Source of the DNA: an uncultured Tateyamaria sp.
GTDB lineage: Bacteria; Pseudomonadota; Alphaproteobacteria; Rhodobacterales; Rhodobacteraceae
Direction: 5' to 3'
Assembly (NCBI RefSeq): GCF_947497045.1
Contig: NZ_CANMEU010000002.1
Coordinates: forward strand, 558,001-622,000
DNA: 64,000 bases
Shown: in pieces, positions 57,891 to 64,000 of the stretch
Position numbering within the stretch: position 1 is the stretch's first letter
How the letters are laid out: each line of letters starts with the position of its first letter
The notes under the pieces: model-generated
Told to the model about the DNA's origin: nothing
Seen by the model: only the letters and a program-made list of their open reading frames with translations
Database searches by the model: none
Program-made: the position numbers and the translations under genes

Positions 57891-57973
57891 CATCGCGATC
57901 CGGTCCTCCTCCTCCCTGACTGGTGCGATGTTGCCAGAGCGGCGGCCCCTCCTCCCTGGGGTCGCCGTTTTTT
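57891..57973 (+). ncRNA. CcsR-type (cuckoo) sRNA unit 2
   Basis: It has the same two-hairpin form as unit 1. Hairpin three has arms CATCGC / GCGATG (57891-57896, 57925-57930) and an inner stem CCGGTC / GACTGG; its loop carries CCTCCTCCC at 57908-57916. Hairpin four has 10-bp arms 57940-57949 and 57958-57967 with the motif at 57948-57956, then six T. The palindrome CCCTTAAGGG (57867-57876) lies in the spacer from unit 1. Expected products are processed ~75-85-nt RNAs. Confidence 0.85.
57940..57973 (+). terminator. Terminator of the DUF1127/CcsR unit
   Basis: The last CCTCCTCCC hairpin (arms 57940-57949 / 57958-57967, 10 bp with one wobble) is followed directly by six T (57968-57973). It therefore serves as both sRNA stem-loop and intrinsic terminator of the transcript. 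Confidence 0.88.
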
Positions 57974-57976
57974 ACG

Positions 57977-58197
57977 TTGTGTTCACGAAGGTGAACACGA
58001 AGGGTGACAAGGACTGCTTTCGAAGGAAAGCTGTCAGCCACTCCGCAGCGTCCAATCACCACGTTCCAACTTGCCAAGGCGCAAATCCTGCCCGTGATCG
58101 CGATGGGTTGAGGTCGAACGATAGGAAGTGGCCGACAGCTTTTTTTTGCAAAAAGCAGTCCTTGCCACTGATTGCTTTCACCTTCGTGAAAGCAATC
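57977..58197. repeat. Inverted pair of ~65-bp hairpin-bearing repeats
   Basis: Copy one (57977-58042, plus) and copy two (58197-58127, minus) share three blocks in the same order: TTCACGAAGGTGAA (57982-57995; 58190-58177), CAAGGACTGCTTT (58008-58020; 58164-58152) and AAAGCTGTC(A/G)GCCACT (58027-58042; 58142-58127). Each copy has two small hairpins. The outer one of copy two is a perfect 12-bp stem (58170-58181 / 58186-58197) that overlaps the uvrD stop and can serve as its terminator. The 84-base centre has no gene. Confidence 0.8.
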
Positions 58198-60755
58198 TAA
58201 AACGGAATGTCATCACACCCCGTGATAAATTTCGAAATAACCTTCTTCAGACCGGCCTTTTCAAACTCGATCTCCAGTTTGTCGCCTTCGATCCCCACAA
58301 CCGCACCATAGCCGAATTTCTGGTGGAACACCCGCTCGCCCATGGTGAAACTGGACACCGCATCAAGGTCTATCACCGTGTTGCGGCTTTCCTTGGGCTG
58401 ACCGATGGGGCGATCGCCCGCACGCGCTTGCAGACGCCTCCAGCCGGGTGAGTTGTAAACATTCGCATCTGCCGCCGCCTGATGCAGCCGGGATTCCCCC
58501 ATGGAGGGCGCCGCCGCACCATATCCACCACCATATAATCCGGGCGGGGTCAGCACATCCACATGCGCTTCGGGCAACTCGTCAATAAAGCGGGACGGCA
58601 GCGACGATTGCCACTGCCCGAACACGCGCCGATTGGCGGCAAACGAGATTGTGCAGACCTCTTCGGCGCGGGTGATGCCGACATAGGCCAGGCGGCGCTC
58701 TTCTTCGAGGCCCTTGATCCCGCTTTCGTCCATGGATCGCTGCGAGGGGAACAGGCCATCCTCCCATCCGGGCAGGAACACGCAAGGAAATTCGAGCCCC
58801 TTGGCCGCATGCAGCGTCATAATCGACACCTTGGCCCCGGCCTCATCCTGTTCGTTGTCCATGATCAGCGACACATGTTCGAGGAACCCTTGCAGGTTCT
58901 CGAACCCCTCAAGCGCTTTAACCAACTCCTTGAGGTTCTCAAGCCGCCCCGGTGCCTCCGGCGTCTTGTCGTTCTGCCAATGGGCGGTGTAACCACTTTC
59001 GTCCAGAATGATCTCGGCCAGCTCCACATGGCTGACAGGGGGCGGGCCGTATTCACTGCGCAAGGGCACCACGCCGTCATCCAGAACGCTGTCATCCTCT
59101 GCCACCTCGATCCGGGGGCCGCGCAGCTTGGCATGCCATCTGGAAATGCCTTCGGCCAGGCTGCGCAACTCAGTCCCGCCCTTGCCCTTGATCAAACCCT
59201 GCTCGACCGCCAAGAGCGCACCCTCGACCAATGAGACTCCATTGGCGCGGGCGGTGATCTGAATGGTTTGTTGCGCCTTGTCGCCAAGGCCGCGCTTGGG
59301 GGTGTTCACGATCCGCTCGAAGGCCAGATCATCCTCGGGGCTGACGACGACGCGGAAATAGGCCATCGCATCGCGGATCTCCATCCGCTCGTAAAAGCGC
59401 GGGCCGCCGATCACGCGGTAGGGCAATCCGATGGTCAGAAACCGATCCTCGAAGGCCCGCATCTGGTGGCTGGCGCGGACCAGAATTGCCATTTCGTCCA
59501 GCGACACCGGGTCCATGCCCCGGGTGCCCCGCTGCGCGGCCTCGATCTCGTCCCCGATCCAGCGCGCCTCTTCCTCGCCGTCCCAATGACCGATCAGGCG
59601 GACTTTCTCGCCCTCTTCCTTGGCCGTCCACAACGTCTTGCCAAGCCGGTTCTCATTGCCGTCGATCACGCCCGAGGCGGCGGCCAGAATGTGAGGTGTC
59701 GAGCGGTAGTTTTGTTCCAACCGCACCACATGGGCACCCGGAAAATCCTTTTCAAAGCGCAGGATATTGCCCACCTCTGCCCCGCGCCAGCCATAGATTG
59801 ACTGATCGTCATCGCCCACACAGCAGATGTTCTTGTGTCCTTGGGCGAGCAGGCGCAGCCATAGGTATTGAGCGACGTTGGTATCCTGATACTCGTCCAC
59901 CAGAATAAAGCGGAACCAGCGTTGATATTGTTCCAGCACATCCGGGTGGGTCTGAAAAATGGTGACCATATGCAACAGCAGGTCGCCAAAGTCGCAAGCG
60001 TTCAGTTCAAGCAGGCGACGTTGGTATTGTTCATAAAGCTCGACGCCCTTGTGATTATACGCCCCACCATCAGATGCGGGTATCTTATCCGGTGTCAGCG
60101 CGCGGTTTTTCCAGCCATCGATGATATTGGCCAACTGGCGGGCGGGCCAGCGCTTGTCGTCGATCCCGGCGGCGCGGATCAGCTGCTTCATCAGGCGGAT
60201 CTGATCATCGGTGTCCAGAATGGTGAAGTTGGATTTCAAATGAAGGCCGCGGCGCGCGCCGTCGGTACCGCTCTGTGATTGAAAATCGCGCGGCGGGCCA
60301 AGCTCCTCTTGTGCCGTAAGCTCCCTGTCACCCGTGCCAGCATCACTTTGGATTACCTTGCCATCGTCCATCGAAATCAATTCGGCATGACGCCGCAGCA
60401 GCTTCACACAGATTGAGTGGAAGGTGCCCAGCCAAGGCACCCCTTCGATCTGCCCGCCGAGCATCGCACCCACGCGGGTCTTCATCTCGCGCGCAGCCTT
60501 GTTGGTGAAGGTCACCGCCAAAATCTCGTTCGGACGCGCGTTCCCGGTGTTGAGCAGATGAACGATACGCGCCGTCAGCGCACGGGTCTTGCCCGTACCG
60601 GCCCCGGCCAGCATCAGCACCGGACCGTCCAGCTTTTCGACGGCCGCGCGCTGTTCGGGGTTCAGACCGTCCAGATAGGGTTGCGGACGCGCAGCCATCG
60701 CACGGGCCGACAGGGATGCGCCCTCAAAGGCATCAAATTCATCATAACTGCTCAT
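58197..60755 (-). CDS. uvrD: ATP-dependent DNA helicase UvrD/PcrA
   Basis: An SF1A 3'-5' DNA helicase acting in mismatch and nucleotide excision repair. The 852-aa protein is longer than E. coli UvrD (720 aa). Motifs: Q-motif LNPEQRAAV near residue 30, Walker A AGAGTGKTRAL near 50, motif II VDEYQDTN near 288, motif III GDDDQSIYGWRGA near 312, motif IV LEQNYRS near 347, motif V TLHAAKGLEF near 655 and motif VI YVGITRAEE near 698. About 40 residues rich in Gly, Asp and Gln (about 128-170) interrupt domain 1A before LKSNFTILDTDDQ. The C-terminal ~50 residues form a Tudor-like domain. Confidence 0.96.
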   Translation of the reverse strand: MSSYDEFDAFEGASLSARAMAARPQPYLDGLNPEQRAAVEKLDGPVLMLAGAGTGKTRALTARIVHLLNTGNARPNEILAVTFTNKAAREMKTRVGAMLGGQIEGVPWLGTFHSICVKLLRRHAELISMDDGKVIQSDAGTGDRELTAQEELGPPRDFQSQSGTDGARRGLHLKSNFTILDTDDQIRLMKQLIRAAGIDDKRWPARQLANIIDGWKNRALTPDKIPASDGGAYNHKGVELYEQYQRRLLELNACDFGDLLLHMVTIFQTHPDVLEQYQRWFRFILVDEYQDTNVAQYLWLRLLAQGHKNICCVGDDDQSIYGWRGAEVGNILRFEKDFPGAHVVRLEQNYRSTPHILAAASGVIDGNENRLGKTLWTAKEEGEKVRLIGHWDGEEEARWIGDEIEAAQRGTRGMDPVSLDEMAILVRASHQMRAFEDRFLTIGLPYRVIGGPRFYERMEIRDAMAYFRVVVSPEDDLAFERIVNTPKRGLGDKAQQTIQITARANGVSLVEGALLAVEQGLIKGKGGTELRSLAEGISRWHAKLRGPRIEVAEDDSVLDDGVVPLRSEYGPPPVSHVELAEIILDESGYTAHWQNDKTPEAPGRLENLKELVKALEGFENLQGFLEHVSLIMDNEQDEAGAKVSIMTLHAAKGLEFPCVFLPGWEDGLFPSQRSMDESGIKGLEEERRLAYVGITRAEEVCTISFAANRRVFGQWQSSLPSRFIDELPEAHVDVLTPPGLYGGGYGAAAPSMGESRLHQAAADANVYNSPGWRRLQARAGDRPIGQPKESRNTVIDLDAVSSFTMGERVFHQKFGYGAVVGIEGDKLEIEFEKAGLKKVISKFITGCDDIPF

Positions 60756-60843
60756 GGCCGCAATCTAGCCGCTTCGACCCAAAAGGGAAAGACTGGTGTT
60801 CACGCGATGTTCTTCACCCTGGTTCCAAAAAACCCCGCGGGAC

Positions 60844-60885
60844 GGGCTGTGGGGTCGTAGGGGCTGACCCATCGATCAACAGCCC
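60844..60885 (+). promoter_or_regulatory. Nested hairpin upstream of the hydroxyacid dehydrogenase gene
   Basis: Outer arms GGGCTGT (60844-60850) and ACAGCCC (60879-60885) enclose inner arms GGGTC (60852-60856) and GACCC (60866-60870), 38 bases before the start at 60924. It could be a leader structure or the terminator of another transcript; no known riboswitch was recognised. Confidence 0.3.
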
Positions 60886-60923
60886 GCTTGCGGCACGCCC
60901 GCAGCCTCTCCATAGTCCGCGCC

Positions 60924-62063
60924 ATGGACCTGACCAACCGATACCCCGCCCTCAGCGATTTACGCACCCGTGCACGGGGGCGAATCCCCAAATTCGTGTG
61001 GGAATACCTCGACAGCGGCACCGGGGTTGAGGCCGCCAAGGCCCGCAACCGGGCCGCACTGGACCGGATAGGGATGATCCCGTCCGTACTGCATGGCGAG
61101 TTCGACCCGGATCTGAGCACAGAGCTGTTCGGACATCAGATGCCCCTGCCCTTCGGGATCGCGCCCGTGGGCATGTCGGGCCTTATGTGGCCCAACGCCG
61201 AACGGCATCTGGCGCGGGCGGGTGCACGCCTTGGAATCCCCTATACCCTCTCGACGGTGGCCACGGCTGCCCCCGAAGACATTCAGGGTGATCTGGGCAC
61301 GCATGCGTGGTTTCAGATGTATCCGCCGCGGGATGAGGGCATTCGTACCGACATGCTGAACCGCGCTAAGGCGGCCGGGTTCAGGACATTGGTGCTGACG
61401 GTGGACGTGCCCGTGGCCTCCCGACGTGAACGCCAGACCCGCTCGGGCCTGACCAATCCGCCCAAACTGACGCCCCGTCTGCTGGCACAGGTTGCGCAGC
61501 GCCCGGCCTGGGCCCTCGGCATGGCCCGCACCGGCATGCCACATATGCGCATGCTGGATGCCTACGCCACCAAGGCCACCGCCAATCTGCCGGTGACGGC
61601 CCATGTCGGGTATCTGCTGCGCACCTCACCTGATTGGGACTATGTGTCGTGGCTGCGCGATGCCTGGGAGGGTCCGTTTGTGATCAAGGGGGTCATGCGC
61701 GGCTCGGATGCCGAGCGGCTCGAAGGGCTGGGGGCCGACGCGATCTGGATTTCCAATCACGCAGGGCGCCAATTCGATGGCGCGCCCGCCACCATTGACG
61801 TCCTGCCTGCCGTGCGCCGCGCCACCAAGCTGCCGATCATTTTCGACAGCGGCGTTGAAGGCGGGCTCGATATCCTACGTGCCATCGCCTCGGGCGCGGA
61901 CTTCGTCATGCTGGGCCGCGCGTGGCACTACGCGTTGGCGGCCCTCGGCCCCGGTGGCATTGATCATCTGGCCCATATCCTGACCGCCGATCTCAAGGCC
62001 AATATGGGTCAGTTGGGCAGCAAGACACTCCGGGACCTGCCCAAACCCTTTCAACACAGCTGA
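60924..62063 (+). CDS. FMN-dependent alpha-hydroxy-acid dehydrogenase (L-lactate dehydrogenase-like)
   Basis: A 379-aa TIM-barrel flavoenzyme of the LldD/glycolate oxidase family, which oxidises L-2-hydroxy acids such as L-lactate with FMN. Visible marks are the start PALSDLRTRARGRIPKFVWEYLDSG, PFGIAPVGMSGLMWP near residue 85, TLSTVATAAPEDI, the catalytic SNHAGRQFDGAPA (His and Arg) near residue 276, and the FMN phosphate site DSGVEGGLDILRAIASGADF near 308. The ATG at 60924 (MDLTNRYPAL) is preferred over an upstream TTG. It follows uvrD divergently and precedes the SOD-like gene. Confidence 0.93.
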   Translation: MDLTNRYPALSDLRTRARGRIPKFVWEYLDSGTGVEAAKARNRAALDRIGMIPSVLHGEFDPDLSTELFGHQMPLPFGIAPVGMSGLMWPNAERHLARAGARLGIPYTLSTVATAAPEDIQGDLGTHAWFQMYPPRDEGIRTDMLNRAKAAGFRTLVLTVDVPVASRRERQTRSGLTNPPKLTPRLLAQVAQRPAWALGMARTGMPHMRMLDAYATKATANLPVTAHVGYLLRTSPDWDYVSWLRDAWEGPFVIKGVMRGSDAERLEGLGADAIWISNHAGRQFDGAPATIDVLPAVRRATKLPIIFDSGVEGGLDILRAIASGADFVMLGRAWHYALAALGPGGIDHLAHILTADLKANMGQLGSKTLRDLPKPFQHS

Positions 62064-62149
62064 TCCACCATGCGACAACTTGGCATCGAATAGGATGCCA
62101 TACCCGCCTGTTGTTCCCACAGACATCGCAACAAGCATCGGAGCATGAG

Positions 62150-62695
62150 ATGAAAGACGCAATGAGCACCGTTCTTATGTTGGCCATCGTAGCTGGCAGT
62201 ATGGCCTTTGGCTGGCGAACGGCCCTGGCCGACGGTCACGCCGCAACCGCCACTTCAGACCTCAAGAACATCAACGGCGACACGATCGGCATGGCCAACC
62301 TGCAACAAACCGCCCACGGCGTGCTGGTGCACATAAAGGTCAGCGACCTGCCACCCGGCAAGAAGGGCGTGCACTTTCACGCCAAGGCACATTGCGCCGC
62401 CGACACTGGTTTCAAATCGTCCCATGGCCACCACGGCGAGGAGGACGGCGCGCACGGTCTGCTTAACCCGGCCGGACCGGGCAAGGGCGATCTCGGCAAT
62501 ATCTTTGTCGGTACGGATGGCGTGGGCGAGATGGAAGTGTTCAAGACCGGCGCAACCCTGGACGGTGGTGATCTGCCGCTCCTTGACGCCGACGGGACCG
62601 CGATCGTCATCCATGCAGAGGCCGACGACCATATCAGTCAACCCATAGGTGGCGCAGGCGCGCGTATCGTCTGTGGCCTGATTGACGCAGGCTGA
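62150..62695 (+). CDS. Cu/Zn superoxide dismutase-like protein, unusual metal site
   Basis: A 181-aa secreted protein of the Cu/Zn-SOD family. A signal peptide (about residues 1-27, ending ALADG) precedes a domain with the copper-site HFH in GVHFHAKAHC, the distal AIVIHAEADDH strand carrying the fourth copper His, and the disulfide pair (AHC and RIVCG). The zinc loop differs from the common form: the usual histidine of the G-P-H-A-G-D-L segment is absent (GPGKGDLGN), and a His/Glu-rich stretch (SHGHHGEEDGAHG) replaces the normal GGHFNP...HG. It may be a copper-only enzyme or may have lost activity. Confidence 0.85.
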   Translation: MKDAMSTVLMLAIVAGSMAFGWRTALADGHAATATSDLKNINGDTIGMANLQQTAHGVLVHIKVSDLPPGKKGVHFHAKAHCAADTGFKSSHGHHGEEDGAHGLLNPAGPGKGDLGNIFVGTDGVGEMEVFKTGATLDGGDLPLLDADGTAIVIHAEADDHISQPIGGAGARIVCGLIDAG

Positions 62696-62735
62696 GCCAC
62701 GCCCGGGCAGATGATACATCCGCCCGAAAACATCG

Positions 62736-62757
62736 TAAGGCGCATCCTGATGCGCCC
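62736..62757. repeat. REP-like hairpin between SOD and pyc genes
   Basis: The head GTAA is followed by a perfect 8-bp stem GGCGCATC / GATGCGCC (62740-62747 and 62750-62757) with a CT loop. It has the layout and head of the hairpins near the RAYT gene at 4818-4888. It lies 41 bases after the SOD-like gene stop and could also terminate it. Confidence 0.6.
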
Positions 62758-62858
62758 CCCCCCGGGGGCCCCTACCCACAACCACGTATTGTTTGCGCTT
62801 ACCAAACGTCATAGAAGATGCTGCAACTGCAAAATACCGGCCCCGGGGGGAGCATAAC

Positions 62859-64000
62859 ATGCCCGATTTCCAGAAAATTCTCATCGCCAACCGGGGTGAG
62901 ATCGCCATCCGCATCATGCGCGCGGCCAATGAAATGGGCAAAAAGACAGTCGCCGTCTTCGCCGAGGAAGACAAGTTGGGCCTGCACCGCTTCAAGGCGG
63001 ACGAAGCCTACCGCATCGGCGAGGGCCTTGGCCCGGTCGCGGCCTATCTCAGTATCGACGAAATGATCCGCGTCGCACGCGAAAGCGGTGCCGATGCGAT
63101 TCATCCGGGCTATGGTCTGCTGTCGGAAAACCCTGATTTCGTGGATGCCTGCGAGCAGAACGGGATCACCTTCATCGGCCCCCGCGCCGAAACCATGCGC
63201 GCCCTTGGCGACAAGGCATCCGCCCGCCGTGTGGCGGTCGAGGCGGGCGTCCCCGTGATCCCGGCAACCGAAGTTCTGGGCGACGACATGACGGCCATCA
63301 AGAAAGAGGCCAAAGAGGTCGGATATCCTCTGATGCTCAAGGCCTCGTGGGGCGGTGGCGGTCGGGGCATGCGCCCGATTGCCGATGAATCCGAGGTCGA
63401 GGAAAAGGTGCTCGAAGGGCGGCGCGAGGCCGAGGCCGCATTTGGCAATGGCGAGGGGTATCTCGAAAAGATGATCCTCAAGGCCCGCCATGTCGAAGTC
63501 CAAATTCTGGGCGACAAGCATGGCGGAATGTACCACCTGTTCGAGCGCGACTGCTCTGTCCAGCGCCGCAACCAGAAAGTGGTCGAACGCGCCCCTGCCC
63601 CTTACCTGACCCCCGAACAGCGGGTCGAAATCTGCGATCTGGGCTACAAGATCTGCAAGCACGTGAACTATGAATGCGCGGGCACCGTCGAATTCCTGAT
63701 GGATATGGCGACGGGCAAATTCTACTTCATCGAAGTGAACCCGCGTGTGCAGGTCGAACACACCGTGACCGAAGAGGTGACGGGCATCGACATCGTGCAG
63801 GCCCAGATCCTGATTGCCGAGGGCAAGACCATTCAGGAAGCCACCGGCAAACCCACCCAGAAAGACGTGGTACTGACAGGCCACGCCCTGCAAACCCGGA
63901 TCACGACCGAAGACCCGCAGAACAACTTTATCCCCGACTATGGCCGCATCACCGCCTACCGCGAGGCCACAGGCATGGGCATCCGCCTTGATGGCGGCAC
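62859..64000 (+). CDS. pyc: Pyruvate carboxylase, N-terminal part (cut by window end)
   Basis: The frame from the ATG at 62859 stays open to the window end, giving the first 380 residues. They are a biotin carboxylase domain: FQKILIANRGEIAIRIMR at the start, HPGYGLLSENPDF near residue 86, the glycine loop KASWGGGGRGMRP near 162, and NPRVQVEHTVTEEVTG near 293. The GLHRFKADEAYRIGEGLGPV segment points to pyruvate carboxylase rather than the free AccC subunit. The full enzyme (about 1150 aa) makes oxaloacetate from pyruvate. GGGGAG seven bases upstream supports the start. Confidence 0.88.
   Translation, partial: MPDFQKILIANRGEIAIRIMRAANEMGKKTVAVFAEEDKLGLHRFKADEAYRIGEGLGPVAAYLSIDEMIRVARESGADAIHPGYGLLSENPDFVDACEQNGITFIGPRAETMRALGDKASARRVAVEAGVPVIPATEVLGDDMTAIKKEAKEVGYPLMLKASWGGGGRGMRPIADESEVEEKVLEGRREAEAAFGNGEGYLEKMILKARHVEVQILGDKHGGMYHLFERDCSVQRRNQKVVERAPAPYLTPEQRVEICDLGYKICKHVNYECAGTVEFLMDMATGKFYFIEVNPRVQVEHTVTEEVTGIDIVQAQILIAEGKTIQEATGKPTQKDVVLTGHALQTRITTEDPQNNFIPDYGRITAYREATGMGIRLDGG

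Noticed and set aside
57777-57973. Interpretation of the CCTCCTCCC array as a CRISPR array
   Set aside because: The repeated units are short and the stems differ; spacing is irregular and there are no cas genes.
60240-60370. Interpretation of the UvrD insertion as an intein
   Set aside because: At about 40 residues it is far too short and lacks the terminal Cys/Ser and His-Asn splice motifs.
62799-63893. 364-codon minus-strand open frame at the right edge
   Set aside because: It mirrors pyruvate carboxylase, whose plus-strand frame shows all biotin carboxylase motifs.

Overview
The window is high-GC alphaproteobacterial DNA, most likely a chromosome of the Roseobacter group (family Rhodobacteraceae). 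This is inferred from gene content: aerobic cobaltochelatase genes cobS and cobT, a PntA with the membrane segment fused on, DUF2484 proteins inside the mur cluster, a DUF1127 gene followed by CCUCCUCCC-loop RNAs of the CcsR ('cuckoo RNA') type, and an UpsM-like leader in front of mraZ. The last two are known from Rhodobacter sphaeroides and relatives. No rRNA, tRNA, prophage, integrase or CRISPR array was found.

Layout. 0.25-3.4 kb: proton-translocating transhydrogenase (pntAB). 3.5-9.3 kb: a methyltransferase-like membrane protein, an SDR, a decayed RAYT transposase with REP-like hairpins, a peptidase C26 amidotransferase, a GlcG-type protein, malate synthase G and a DUF2256 mini-protein. 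9.4-17.6 kb: aminopeptidase N, a second SDR, a lipoprotein hydrolase, a lytic transglycosylase and poorly characterised proteins. 17.7-28.2 kb: gatB, a methyltransferase, a thioesterase, DUF4177, bolA, a J-domain protein, the cobS-(small secreted protein)-cobT operon, an Xaa-Pro aminopeptidase and DUF427. 28.3-31.7 kb: a ClC transporter and recN.

The core of the window (31.8-55.6 kb) is a complete division and cell wall (dcw) cluster on the minus strand. Read in the direction of transcription it is mraZ, rsmH, ftsL, ftsI, murE, murF, mraY, murD, (a peroxiredoxin and an oppositely oriented flavoprotein), ftsW, murG, murC, two DUF2484 genes, a third small membrane protein, murB, ddl, ftsQ, ftsA, ftsZ, lpxC, bamD, then recN. 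Many junctions are 4-base ATGA overlaps, so translation is probably coupled. A Rho-independent terminator closes ftsZ. The cluster provides the cytoplasmic steps of peptidoglycan synthesis (murB-F, ddl, mraY, murG), the divisome (FtsA, Z, Q, L, I, W) and two outer-membrane biogenesis functions (LpxC, BamD).

55.6-58.2 kb is the richest non-coding part. It holds a leader RNA with a perfect 13-bp terminator hairpin before mraZ, a 10-bp-period repeat resembling an MraZ operator, a DUF1127 gene, four CCTCCTCCC-loop hairpins, and a pair of inverted ~65-bp repeats behind uvrD. 58.2-64 kb: uvrD helicase with an extra segment, an FMN-dependent 2-hydroxyacid dehydrogenase, an unusual Cu/Zn-SOD-like protein and the 5' part of pyruvate carboxylase, cut by the window end.

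No wholly new multi-gene system could be supported. The most notable items are the small-RNA array, the mraZ leader, the inverted repeat pair behind uvrD, and three families of dispersed short repeats.
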